Shown here in pieces: positions 1 to 7,816 of a stretch of 16,234 nucleotides of DNA. The DNA is taken from positions 2,953 through 19,186 of the forward strand of contig WVWW01000077.1 in the NCBI GenBank assembly GCA_011773795.1, given 5' to 3'. This DNA comes from Acidobacteriota bacterium (GTDB lineage Bacteria; Acidobacteriota; Polarisedimenticolia; Polarisedimenticolales; Polarisedimenticolaceae). The notes under the pieces were generated by a model. The model did no database searches and was not told the DNA's origin. It saw nothing but the letters and a program-made list of their open reading frames with translations. The first letter of the stretch is position 1. Every line of letters begins with the position of its first letter. The translations under genes were made by a program, and so were the position numbers.

Positions 1-1605
1 CAGGAAGTCTTCGAGGAAGACTGGCGACACCGTCGTGTGTGGATCGCGGACATGCCGCCGTTCGAACCTTCCGTGGCGACGCCCGGCGAGGAGACGGAGG
101 AGAGCGACCCGGTCGCGCTCGAGGTGGACGGATCCGCAGTTCAACTCGAGTGGGCGCCGGACGGTGAACGTCTGGCGCTCTCCGTCGCCCCGCGCCCGCT
201 GATCGACGACCGCTACATGGAGCAAAAGGTCCGCATCGTCTCGGCCGCGGACGGTTCCACCCTTGCGGAACTGAACAACGAGGGCAAGCTCGGAGCCCTG
301 GCCTGGAGTCCCGACGGCAAACACGTCGCGATGATCTCCGCGGCCGACCCCAACGATCCTCAGCAAGGCAGGTTGCTCGTCGGCAGCGCGACCGAAGGCG
401 GCGCACTGCGCGACCTGATGCCGGACCTCGAGGCTCACGTGAGCTCGATCGTCTGGCAGGATGAGGACACCGTCATGTTCGTGGCCGACACGGGCGTCGA
501 GGCGACGCTCGGCGACGTCACGCTCACAGGTGAGAGCGAGGTGATCTACGCCTCGAACGGGTCCGACGGGCGGCCGATACCGCGGTCCCTCTCCCTGGCC
601 GAGGACGGTCGGTCGGTTGCGTTCGGCGCGGAGAGCGCGGCGCACCCTCGCGAAGTGTTCGTCATGGGCCACGACGAAGACCGTCCGCGTCGACTGACGG
701 ACAGCAACCCGTGGCTCGCGGATGTGGCGCTGGCCAAGCAGGAAGTCTTGTCCGTCGAGGCCCGCGACGGCCTGCGCTTCGAGGGCATCCTGATCCATCC
801 GCTCGACGGGAGCGCCTCCGCACCGTTGATCCTGATCGTTCACGGCGGCCCCGAGAGCCACGTTGTCAACGGCTGGGTGAGCTCCTATTCACGCCCCGGA
901 CAGCTCGCCGCGGCCAAGGGCTATGCCGTGTTCTACCCCAACTACCGCGGCAGCACCGGACGCGGCGTGGCGTTCTCCAAGCTCGGCCAGGGGGACGCCG
1001 CCGGGGCCGAGTTCGACGATCTGGTCGACGCGGTCGATCACCTCGTCGCCATCGGGGTTGCGGACAGGGAACGCGTGGGCATCACCGGCGGCTCCTACGG
1101 CGGCTACGCGACCGCCTGGTGCTCGACCTACTACACCGAGCGCTTCCGCGCGGGCGTGATGTTCGTCGGCATCAGCAACAAGGTCAGCAAAGGGCTCACG
1201 ACCGAGATCCCCAAGGAAGACGTCGCGGTGCACACGCTTTTCGACCCCTGGACGAAGTGGCAGTTCAGCCTCGAGCGTAGCCCGGTGTACCACGCGGAGA
1301 AATCGCGCACCGCGCTGCTGATCGCCCACGGCCAGGCCGACACGCGCGTGCATCCGGCGCAGAGCCTGCAGCTCTACCGCGCCCTGAAGCTGATCGGCGA
1401 GACCCCGGTGCGTTACATCCGCTATCCCGGCGAGCCGCACGGGAATCGGCGTGCCGCGTCGCGCGACGATTACACGCGGCGCATGATGCGCTGGTTCGAC
1501 CATTTCCTGTTGACCGACAGCCGCGAGCTGCCGGACTGGGAGCTGCCGTTGCCGGAAGGTGCGGAGGATGAAGACGAGGAAGAGGAGGAGGGCGACGACG
1601 AGTAA
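1..1605 (+). CDS. S9 family serine peptidase (prolyl oligopeptidase / acylaminoacyl-peptidase type), 5' end missing
   Basis: Serine peptidase of the alpha/beta-hydrolase S9 family, which cleaves short peptides. The frame is open from the first base, so the gene starts before the window; the GTG at 37 is probably not the true start. The N-terminal part visible here has beta-propeller strands of PD40/TolB type (WAPDGERLALS, WSPDGKHVAMIS, LAEDGRSVAFG). The C-terminal half is the catalytic domain. It has HGGPESH (oxyanion region), the nucleophile in GGSYGGY (Ser codon 1093-1095), the Asp in HGQADTRVHP (codon 1339-1341) and the His in PGEPHG (codon 1438-1440), so the triad is complete. The protein ends in a highly acidic tail (13 of the last 16 residues are Asp or Glu), which is unusual for the family. 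Its stop lies 3 nt from the stop of the convergent dipeptidase gene. Family assignment is firm; substrate and localisation are unknown because the N-terminus is missing. Confidence 0.93.
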   Translation, partial: QEVFEEDWRHRRVWIADMPPFEPSVATPGEETEESDPVALEVDGSAVQLEWAPDGERLALSVAPRPLIDDRYMEQKVRIVSAADGSTLAELNNEGKLGALAWSPDGKHVAMISAADPNDPQQGRLLVGSATEGGALRDLMPDLEAHVSSIVWQDEDTVMFVADTGVEATLGDVTLTGESEVIYASNGSDGRPIPRSLSLAEDGRSVAFGAESAAHPREVFVMGHDEDRPRRLTDSNPWLADVALAKQEVLSVEARDGLRFEGILIHPLDGSASAPLILIVHGGPESHVVNGWVSSYSRPGQLAAAKGYAVFYPNYRGSTGRGVAFSKLGQGDAAGAEFDDLVDAVDHLVAIGVADRERVGITGGSYGGYATAWCSTYYTERFRAGVMFVGISNKVSKGLTTEIPKEDVAVHTLFDPWTKWQFSLERSPVYHAEKSRTALLIAHGQADTRVHPAQSLQLYRALKLIGETPVRYIRYPGEPHGNRRAASRDDYTRRMMRWFDHFLLTDSRELPDWELPLPEGAEDEDEEEEEGDDE

Positions 1606-1608
1606 GCG

Positions 1609-2850
1609 TCAGCCCCCGGCGGCGATGCGCTCGGCCTCGCGCCAGACCCGCATCAGGTTTCCGGAGCAGATCTTCTCGATGTCTTCCTCGCTGTAGCCGC
1701 GCTCGAGCAGCTCCGCGATCAAGTTGGGATACTGCGAGACGTCCTTGAGTCCCGTGGGCAGCGAGTCACCGACTCCGTCGTAGTCCGACCCGATCCCGAC
1801 GTGATCGATGCCGGCGAGCTCGACCACGCGGTCGATGTGATCCGCGACGTCGCTTACATCGGCGTAGATCCTGGTCTTGTCCGCCCAGTAGGATTCGTTC
1901 CAAGCGGCCAGCTCCTCGGAGCCTGGGTCGAGCTGGTGCTCGTTGACGTAGGCCCCCATGGCGGCCCAGTACGCGCTGCCCTGCTTCTGCGCATCCTCGC
2001 GGAGGAACGACGAACCGAAGTTGATCTGGACCACACCGCCGTTCCGACCCACAGCGACGATCAGCTCGTCGCCGATGTTGCGTTCCCAGTCCGGTGTGAA
2101 GTGACGGCAAGAGGAGTGCGAGGCAATCACCGGTGCGGAGGTCAGCTCGAGTACCTGCTCGGCGGTGGCGTCGGAGACGTGGGAAATGTCGACGAGCATC
2201 CCGATCGCGTTCATCTCCGCGACCAGCTCGCGGCCGAACGGGCTGAGGCCGTTCCACCGGCGTTCGTCGGCGTAGGACGAGTCGCAGATGTGGTTGTTCT
2301 CGGAGTGGGTCAGCGTGATGTAGCGGACTCCCCGGTCGAAGAAGTGCTTCAGGTTGGCGAGGTCGCCCTCGATCGCGGCGCCGTTCTCGATGCCCATCGC
2401 GAAACCGATCTTTCCGGTACCAGCCATCGCCGCCGCCTGGTCGGCGCTGCGAACCATCGTGAACTTGTCCGGATGCTCGGACGCGATGCTCTCCACCATG
2501 GAGATCATCTCATCGGCGAAGTCCTTGGCACCGCCGCTCTCCTGGTAGTCCGCCGGAACGTAGATCGACATGAACGGGACGTCGAGTCCACCGGCAATCG
2601 CTCGCGGGAAATCGAAGTCTCCCGATTCGGTGCGCTCGCCGATGTCCTCCGGATGATCGTTCAGACGGTACGGCACGTCGATGTGCGTGTCGATCAGCAG
2701 GAAGCGTTGCGCGAGTTCAACGGCTTTCGGGTCCATGTCCACCTCGGATCGTTCCGTTGGCATCGTCTCCGGGTCTTCGGAGCCGCCGCACGCGGCCAGC
2801 GCGATCATCGCCATGCAGAAGATCGGTGCTTTTGATCGGTACGCAATCAT
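1609..2850 (-). CDS. Lipoprotein membrane dipeptidase (peptidase family M19, renal dipeptidase-like)
   Basis: Zinc dipeptidase of family M19, hydrolysing dipeptides, probably on the periplasmic side of a membrane. I chose the ATG at 2848-2850 (413 aa) because it is followed by a lipoprotein signal peptide: Lys/Arg near the N-terminus, a hydrophobic stretch, then the lipobox LAAC with the lipidated Cys at residue 21. It is also preceded by an AAGGA ribosome-binding site 6 nt away. A longer frame from 2901 would bury the signal peptide. M19 metal ligands are visible: the HID pair (H56, D58) in LLIDTHIDVPYR, Glu in GIENGAAI, the His residues in VDISHVSDAT and VIASHSS, and the Asp region HVGIGSDYDGVG. 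The C-terminal SGNLMRVW is typical. The gene follows the DinG-like helicase by 10 nt, and its ribosome-binding site overlaps that gene's stop codon, so they are probably cotranscribed. Confidence 0.94.
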   Translation of the reverse strand: MIAYRSKAPIFCMAMIALAACGGSEDPETMPTERSEVDMDPKAVELAQRFLLIDTHIDVPYRLNDHPEDIGERTESGDFDFPRAIAGGLDVPFMSIYVPADYQESGGAKDFADEMISMVESIASEHPDKFTMVRSADQAAAMAGTGKIGFAMGIENGAAIEGDLANLKHFFDRGVRYITLTHSENNHICDSSYADERRWNGLSPFGRELVAEMNAIGMLVDISHVSDATAEQVLELTSAPVIASHSSCRHFTPDWERNIGDELIVAVGRNGGVVQINFGSSFLREDAQKQGSAYWAAMGAYVNEHQLDPGSEELAAWNESYWADKTRIYADVSDVADHIDRVVELAGIDHVGIGSDYDGVGDSLPTGLKDVSQYPNLIAELLERGYSEEDIEKICSGNLMRVWREAERIAAGG

Positions 2851-2856
2851 CGGTCG

Positions 2857-2861
2857 TCCTT
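2857..2861 (-). promoter_or_regulatory. Ribosome-binding site of the M19 dipeptidase
   Basis: AAGGA on the minus strand, 6 nt before the ATG at 2850. It supports the shorter start that places the lipoprotein signal at the N-terminus. It overlaps the TGA of the upstream helicase (2861-2863), which suggests translational coupling. Confidence 0.6.
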
Positions 2862-4786
2862 CATGCCGGGGGCGCAAAGAAATCGCGCACGCGCTCGACA
2901 TCGTGAACCACGGGGTACGGCGGCAGCGAACGCAGGAAGATCTTACCGTAACGCCGCGAGCGCAGGCGCGGGTCCATCACCGCCAGCACGCCGCGGTCGG
3001 ATTCGCGGCGCAACAACCGACCGAGCCCCTGTTTCAGCTCCAGCACGGCGAGCGGCACCTGATAGGCCATGAACGGGTTGTCGCCGGCGTCACGGATGCG
3101 CTCGATCCGCGCGGCGATCAGCGGATCGCTGGGGACGTCGAACGGCAGCTTGTCGACGACGACGAGCGAGAGCGCCTCGCCCGGGACGTCCACGCCGTGC
3201 CAGAAGGAGGTCGTGCCCAGCAGCACCGCGTCGGGCGTTTCCTTGAACGTCTCGACCAGCGCGACCTTGCTCCCCTCTCCCTGGACGATCAGCCTCCAGC
3301 GCCCGGTCTCCCGCAGGAGCTCCGCCGCCTGCTGCAGATTCGCGTAGGACGTGAACAACGCGAAGCCACGGCCCGATGTGATCTCCGCCAACCGATCGAT
3401 CTCCTCGACCACACGTGGAACGAATCCGGGGTCGCGAGGCTCGGGGACGCCGTCGGGCAGGTACAGCACCGCCTGCTCGCTCCAGCGGAACGACGAGTCG
3501 ACGATGCGGCTCTCGGCGTCGTCGACCCCGAGCCGTCGCTCGAAGAAGTCGAACGCCTCGTCGACCGCCAGGGTGGCGGAGGTCAACACGCAGGCGTGCA
3601 GCGGCTCGAACAGGTCGTAACGCAACGAATCGGCCACGTCGACGGGTTGCGCCGTGAGCGTCACCGCCCCTCGACCGCGCAGCTCCATCCCGTAGACGAA
3701 CGAGGAGTCGTCGCGATCGAGGATTCGCTCCAGCGATTCGCGGAGCTGGTCGACACGACGCGGCATCGCATCGACGACCTCCGATTTCTTCTGCACGCGC
3801 TCGGCCTGCCGGACGACGTCATCGAGCGTCTCGCACAGCATCGCCCACTCGACTTCGAGATCGATCCCGCCGTGGCGCGGCGCGGCGAAGGTCGCGCGGC
3901 CGGTGTTGGCGCGCAGCCGCTCGCGCAGCGGCGCGAAGAACTCCTTCGCCGCGACACGCAGAGCCGCGGCGCCACCACCCCCCTTGGACGGGCCGCCGTG
4001 ACGCGCCGCGAGCTTCTCCGCGCTCTTCGCGAGCTCCTCGACCTGGGTCGAGCTGACCTGCGCGCCGAAGTAGAGCGTCGCGATCTCCTCGAGCAGGTGC
4101 GCCTCGTCGAAGATGACCGTGTCGTAGTCCGGCAGCACCGCGCCGAACGCCGAACGCAGCGCGAGATCGGCGAAGAACAGGTGGTGGTTGACGACGATGA
4201 TCTGCGCGTCCTCGGCCCTGCGCTTGAGCAGCGTCAACCAGCAGGACTCGAACTCCGGGCAGCGCGACCCGGTACAGGTGTCCGCGCGGGCGTTGACGTC
4301 GCGCCACAGCTTGAGCTGGTCGGGCAGCTCGGCGATCTCGGCGCGGTCGCCGGTCTCGGTCGTGCGGCTCCACTCGGAGATCGCGCCGACCCATTTGGCC
4401 TCCTCGAGATCGGACAGCAGCGGCTCGCGCTCGAACTCGGCCAGCCGGTAGCGGCAGAGGTAGTTGTCGCGGCCCTTCATCACGCAGGCGCGCACCTCCA
4501 TCCCGGCATGGCGCGAGAGAAGCGGGATCTCCTGATTCCAGATCTGATCCTGGAGGTTCTTGGTCCCGGTGGAGACGATCACGCGCCGGCCGGAAGCGAG
4601 CGCCGGGACCAGGTAGGCCAGCGTCTTGCCCGTTCCGGTCGCCGCCTCGATCAGCGCACGGCCACCCGACTCCAGCGTCTCCGCGACCAGCGAGGCCATC
4701 GCGGCCTGGCCGCTGCGGTGCCGGTAAGCCGGATGCGACGCATCCAGCGGGCCGCCGGGGGCGAAGAACGCTTCGAGGTCGGTCAC
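2861..4786 (-). CDS. dinG: DinG-family ATP-dependent DNA helicase with Fe-S cluster (XPD-like, superfamily 2)
   Basis: Likely 5'-3' DNA helicase of the DinG/XPD group, which resolves structured DNA or R-loops. The 641-residue product is taken from the GTG at 4786, 4 nt after the glyA stop. That start gives the usual DinG beginning (DLEAFFAPGGPLD, then YRHRSGQ). Motifs in order: Walker A ATGTGKT (residues 49-55); four cysteines C111, C171, C176 and C182 spaced as in the XPD/DinG [4Fe-4S] domain; VNHHLFF; the DEAH box at 227-230; and QGLGRLLR (motif VI) near the C-terminus. There is no N-terminal exonuclease domain of the kind found in Firmicutes DinG. The frame extends upstream to 4936, but that part overlaps glyA and reads as low-complexity Arg/Ser, so I excluded it. 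No strong Shine-Dalgarno is seen before the GTG, which fits coupling to glyA translation. YoaA, a close paralogue, is the main alternative name. Confidence 0.92.
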   Translation of the reverse strand: MTDLEAFFAPGGPLDASHPAYRHRSGQAAMASLVAETLESGGRALIEAATGTGKTLAYLVPALASGRRVIVSTGTKNLQDQIWNQEIPLLSRHAGMEVRACVMKGRDNYLCRYRLAEFEREPLLSDLEEAKWVGAISEWSRTTETGDRAEIAELPDQLKLWRDVNARADTCTGSRCPEFESCWLTLLKRRAEDAQIIVVNHHLFFADLALRSAFGAVLPDYDTVIFDEAHLLEEIATLYFGAQVSSTQVEELAKSAEKLAARHGGPSKGGGGAAALRVAAKEFFAPLRERLRANTGRATFAAPRHGGIDLEVEWAMLCETLDDVVRQAERVQKKSEVVDAMPRRVDQLRESLERILDRDDSSFVYGMELRGRGAVTLTAQPVDVADSLRYDLFEPLHACVLTSATLAVDEAFDFFERRLGVDDAESRIVDSSFRWSEQAVLYLPDGVPEPRDPGFVPRVVEEIDRLAEITSGRGFALFTSYANLQQAAELLRETGRWRLIVQGEGSKVALVETFKETPDAVLLGTTSFWHGVDVPGEALSLVVVDKLPFDVPSDPLIAARIERIRDAGDNPFMAYQVPLAVLELKQGLGRLLRRESDRGVLAVMDPRLRSRRYGKIFLRSLPPYPVVHDVERVRDFFAPPA

Positions 4787-4790
4787 CGGG

Positions 4791-6053
4791 TCAGGCTTGG
4801 GCAGGCTGGCGGGACGGGTAGAGCGGGAAGTCGGCGGCGAAGCGGGCGACACCCTCGCGGATCGCCGCCAGCTCGGTCTCGTTCTCGCGCGCCGCGAGAC
4901 CGCGGGCGATGAACTCGCCGACCTGCACCATCGCATCGGTATCCATGCCCCGCGTCGTCACCGCGGGCGTGCCGATGCGCAGGCCGCTGGCCACCATCGG
5001 CGGGTTCTCGTCGAACGGGATCGTGTTCTTGTTGACCGTGATGCCGGCCTTCTCGAGCGCCTCCTCGCCGTCCTTGCCGGTGATGCCCTTCGAGAAGACG
5101 TCGACCAGGAACAGGTGGTTGTCCGTGCCGCCGGAGACGATGCGGTAGCCGTGCCCGGCCATCTCCTCGGCGAGCTTCGCCGCGTTCGCGATCACGCGGT
5201 CGGTGTACTCGGCGAACTCCGGCTGCTGCGCTTCCTTGAACGCCACCGCCTTGGCCGCGATGATGTGCATGAACGGCCCGCCCTGCAGACCGGGGAAGAC
5301 CATGCGGTTGAGGTTCTTGGCCAGCTTCTTCCTGGTCATGATCAGGCCGCCCCGGGGGCCGCGCAGCGTCTTGTGCGTCGTCGTGGTCACGTACTCGCAG
5401 TGCGGCACCGGGCTGGGGTGCCGTCCCGTCGCGACCAGCCCCGCGATGTGCGCGATGTCGGCCATCGTCACGGCCCCGTTCTCCGTCGCGATCGCGGCGA
5501 TGCGCTCGAAGTCGATCGTGCGCGGGTAGGCGGAGGCACCGCAGACGATCATCTTCGGCTTGTGCTCGGCGGCCAGCTTGGCGAGGGCCTCGTAGTCGAT
5601 CTGCTCGTCGTCGCGCCGCACGCCGTACGGGACGATGTTGTAGAGGATGCCCGAGAGGTTCAGCGGGTGGCCGTGGGTCAGGTGCCCGCCGTGCGACAGG
5701 TCCATGCCCAGCACGGTGTCCCCCGGCTCCAGCACGGTGAAGTAGACGCCCTGGTTGGCCTGGCTCCCGGAGTGCGGCTGCACGTTGGCCGCCTCGGCGC
5801 CGAACAGCTCCTTGGCGCGCGAGCGCGCGAGCCGCTCGGCGACGTCCACCACCTCGCAGCCGCCGTAGTAACGTCGCCCGGGATAACCCTCCGCGTACTT
5901 GTTGGTCATCACGGAGCCCATCGCCTCGAGGACCGCCTCGCTGACGAAGTTCTCGGAAGCGATCAGCTCCAGGCCGTGGTGCTGCCGCTGCGCCTCGTGG
6001 TCGAGCGCTTCGGCGATTTCGGGATCGGTGTCGCGCAGGCGTTGGTCGAGCAT
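4791..6053 (-). CDS. glyA: Serine hydroxymethyltransferase
   Basis: PLP enzyme that interconverts serine plus tetrahydrofolate with glycine plus 5,10-methylenetetrahydrofolate; it is the main source of one-carbon units in the cytosol. The 420-residue protein is full length for bacterial GlyA. Visible hallmarks: LELIASENFVS near residue 30, NKYAEGYPGRRYYGG at 51-65, HSGSQANQGVY at 94-104, the MADIAHIAGL segment near 197-206, and the PLP-binding lysine K228 in TTTTHKTLRGPRGG. The ATG at 6053 has a GAGGA ribosome-binding site just upstream and a perfect TATAAT hexamer 33 nt before the start. glyA is first in a tight minus-strand run with the DinG-like helicase and the dipeptidase. The Dgt-like gene lies 46 nt upstream on the same strand and could also read through. 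Confidence 0.98.
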   Translation of the reverse strand: MLDQRLRDTDPEIAEALDHEAQRQHHGLELIASENFVSEAVLEAMGSVMTNKYAEGYPGRRYYGGCEVVDVAERLARSRAKELFGAEAANVQPHSGSQANQGVYFTVLEPGDTVLGMDLSHGGHLTHGHPLNLSGILYNIVPYGVRRDDEQIDYEALAKLAAEHKPKMIVCGASAYPRTIDFERIAAIATENGAVTMADIAHIAGLVATGRHPSPVPHCEYVTTTTHKTLRGPRGGLIMTRKKLAKNLNRMVFPGLQGGPFMHIIAAKAVAFKEAQQPEFAEYTDRVIANAAKLAEEMAGHGYRIVSGGTDNHLFLVDVFSKGITGKDGEEALEKAGITVNKNTIPFDENPPMVASGLRIGTPAVTTRGMDTDAMVQVGEFIARGLAARENETELAAIREGVARFAADFPLYPSRQPAQA

Positions 6054-6086
6054 GTCGTCCTCGATGGGTGCGGACCTGAGCCAACC

Positions 6087-6092
6087 ATTATA
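6087..6092 (-). promoter_or_regulatory. Candidate -10 element for glyA
   Basis: A perfect TATAAT on the minus strand in the 46-nt gap between the Dgt-like gene and glyA, 33 nt before the glyA ATG. No good -35 hexamer is seen 16-18 nt upstream, where the sequence is GC-rich end of the upstream gene. It may be a weak or activator-dependent promoter, or chance; an AT-rich hexamer in this GC-rich background is still notable. Confidence 0.45.
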
Positions 6093-6099
6093 GGACCGA

Positions 6100-7497
6100 T
6101 CAGGGCTGCTCGCGGCGCAGCTGTTCGGCGCTGGGGATCGGGACGGCGCCGATCTCGGTCAGTCGCGCGTGCTCGGTCACGGCGAAGGCGTCGGTCATCG
6201 CGGCCAGGTGATCGGCCAGCAACCGAACGAAGCGGCTGTCACCGCGGTAGAGCCGTGTGACGACGGACTCGACGTTCTCGCGTGCCACGTCGCGCAGGTA
6301 CGGCGCGCCGGCGACCTGTTTGAACCGGATGAGCACGTGGTCGTCGAGCAGCGTGGGGTCCGCGTAGTAGGCCGTGAACAGGCCCGTGAGGACGCGCTTG
6401 CCCTGGGCCTCGGCCTGGTCGGCGGCGCGGCCGCGCCCGACATGCGCCACGAGAAACCCCTCGATCTCGCCGAGCACCCGGTCCGCCTGGCTCGGAAGCA
6501 ACACCTCGTTACCGCGCACCGCCTCGTCGCGCACGGCGAGGAAGCGGTCGTGTTCCTCGATCGCGTGATCGGCGGCGAACCGCTCGAGCACGCGACCCGT
6601 TTCGACCACGGCGGCCGTCACCAGCAGATGGATCAAGCCGCGATGGATCGCGTTTGCACGCATGAAACGACTGCGCCGCGCCGGGTAGGCCGGCCCGAGC
6701 TTGTCCATGAGCTGGCGCACGCCCCGGAGGGCCTCGATCCGCTCCAGATCGACCGCGCCGGCCTGCAGGGCGTCGTCCAGGTCGTGGAGGGCCGGCGCGA
6801 TCCGGTCGGCGAGCTTGACGACCTGGACCTCGAACGCTGCGGCGACGCCGGGACGAAGCCCGTCGCCCGGATCCTCCGTGGAGGGTGTCCCCGCACCACT
6901 CTTGAAGATCCCCTCGCGGACCGCGTCCGAGAGGTTCAGACCCGGGTGCTCGTAGCGTTTCTCGACACGATCGACGACGCGCAGGCTCTGCCACGCCCGG
7001 TCGAACCCGCCGAGGTCGCCGAGCCCGGGTCCGCCCCGGCCGTCGAGCTTGCCCGACAGCAGGGCGTCCAGCGTGCGCTCTCCGATCGGACCGAACGGCG
7101 GCTGCCCGAGGTCGTGACCCAGCGCGACGGCCTCGACGAGGTCCTCGTTGAGCCGCAGGGCCCGGCCGATCGTGCGCGCGAGCTGGGTGACCTCGAGCGT
7201 GTGCGTCAGCCGGTTGCGCCGGTGGTCCTCGTAGGCGGGCAGGATGCCGACCTGCGCCTTCTGACGCAGACGCCGGAAAGCGCGGCTGTAGACGATCCGG
7301 TCGCGGTCGCGCTGGTAGGCGGTCCGGTAGTCGAACGCGCGCCCGGCATCCTCGATCGCGAAACGCCGGGTGGCGTCGCGTGAGCGCAGGGCCCACGGGG
7401 CGAGGCGTTCCTCCTCGGCCCGTTCCAGCCCGCTGCGTATCGAATCGGCCAAATCCGTGTCCAGTCTCGGGTTTCCCGGCCCCGCGCCCCGCAGCAT
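6100..7497 (-). CDS. dgt: Dgt-like deoxynucleoside triphosphate triphosphohydrolase (HD domain), variant active site
   Basis: HD-domain phosphohydrolase related to Dgt, which splits dNTPs into deoxynucleoside and triphosphate and limits dNTP pools. The 465-residue length fits the family. Visible features: YSRAFRRLRQKAQV (65-84), RNRLTHTLEV with metal ligand H99, GHDLG with H128 and D129, LNLSDAVREGI (188-197) and KLADRIA with the probable fourth metal ligand D231. The metal site looks intact, but nearby residues differ from the usual pattern. PPFG is followed by Pro137 where family members usually have His (PFGH..GE), although E140 is kept. The usual GGFEHN is GGFDRA, and the usual IAYxxHD is IAPALHD. 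Activity or specificity may therefore differ. The start at 7497 has GGGGGAG close upstream. The gene is divergent from the ferredoxin gene across a 101-bp region. The family call is firm; the exact substrate is not. Confidence 0.88.
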   Translation of the reverse strand: MLRGAGPGNPRLDTDLADSIRSGLERAEEERLAPWALRSRDATRRFAIEDAGRAFDYRTAYQRDRDRIVYSRAFRRLRQKAQVGILPAYEDHRRNRLTHTLEVTQLARTIGRALRLNEDLVEAVALGHDLGQPPFGPIGERTLDALLSGKLDGRGGPGLGDLGGFDRAWQSLRVVDRVEKRYEHPGLNLSDAVREGIFKSGAGTPSTEDPGDGLRPGVAAAFEVQVVKLADRIAPALHDLDDALQAGAVDLERIEALRGVRQLMDKLGPAYPARRSRFMRANAIHRGLIHLLVTAAVVETGRVLERFAADHAIEEHDRFLAVRDEAVRGNEVLLPSQADRVLGEIEGFLVAHVGRGRAADQAEAQGKRVLTGLFTAYYADPTLLDDHVLIRFKQVAGAPYLRDVARENVESVVTRLYRGDSRFVRLLADHLAAMTDAFAVTEHARLTEIGAVPIPSAEQLRREQP

Positions 7498-7530
7498 ACT
7501 CCCCCGCCCGGGGCCGCTTCCAGAGCGGGT

Positions 7531-7559
7531 TTGCCCGGGTTCTTCCGCGAACCTAGATT
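7531..7559 (+). promoter_or_regulatory. Candidate sigma70-type promoter for the ferredoxin-tldDE genes
   Basis: TTGCCC (7531-7536) and TAGATT (7554-7559) match the -35 and -10 consensus at four of six positions each, with an ideal 17-bp spacer. The spacer holds an inverted repeat GGTTC-N6-GAACC (7538-7553). A second one, GAACG-A-CGTTC, follows at 7567-7577 in the likely transcript start region. These could be operator sites or chance. The ferredoxin start is 39 nt after the -10. Confidence 0.5.
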
Positions 7560-7598
7560 CGGGATAGAACGACGTTCCGCGTTCGAAGGAGACCCCCC

Positions 7599-7775
7599 AT
7601 GTCCGTCAGCATCGACTACGACCTCTGCGAGAACACGGGTTGCTGCGAGATGGTCTGCCCCGAAGACGTCCTCGAACACGACGGCGGCCGCACCACCGTC
7701 GTCGATCAGCAGAAGTGCACCTCTTGCTGGATCTGCGTGGACAACTGCGTCAGCGGGGCCATCACCGTCGACTGA
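7599..7775 (+). CDS. Small dicluster-type ferredoxin (58 aa) with irregular first Fe-S motif
   Basis: Small electron carrier of the bacterial 2[4Fe-4S] type. The ATG at 7599 has an excellent ribosome-binding site, AAGGAG (7586-7591), 7 nt upstream. Eight cysteines are present: C10, C15, C16, C20, C40, C43, C46 and C50. The second motif, C40-x2-C43-x2-C46-x3-C50, is canonical apart from Val instead of Pro after C50. The first is not. It reads CENTGCCEMVCP, so the usual second Cys (position 13) is Thr and an extra Cys sits at 15. Cluster I may thus be [3Fe-4S], or [4Fe-4S] with C15 as a shifted ligand. The two half-domains show the usual pseudo-twofold repeat. It lies 41 nt before tldD on the same strand, but no redox enzyme is nearby to name its partner. 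Confidence 0.9.
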   Translation: MSVSIDYDLCENTGCCEMVCPEDVLEHDGGRTTVVDQQKCTSCWICVDNCVSGAITVD

Positions 7776-7816
7776 TCGCTCTGTCCTGCGGGAGGCGCCT
7801 GGCGTAGACTCCGCGG

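Noticed and set aside
2681..6260. Long plus-strand open frames (2681-4912 and 4797-6260) opposite the DinG-like helicase and glyA
   Set aside because: They mirror firm minus-strand genes and translate to Arg/Ala/Gln/Val-rich sequence without motifs.
7567..7577. GAAC-N3-GTTC resembling a Gram-positive/actinobacterial LexA box
   Set aside because: The LexA spacing is GAAC-N4-GTTC; here it is one base short, and the neighbouring gene is a ferredoxin rather than an SOS gene. Kept only as part of a half-site cluster.
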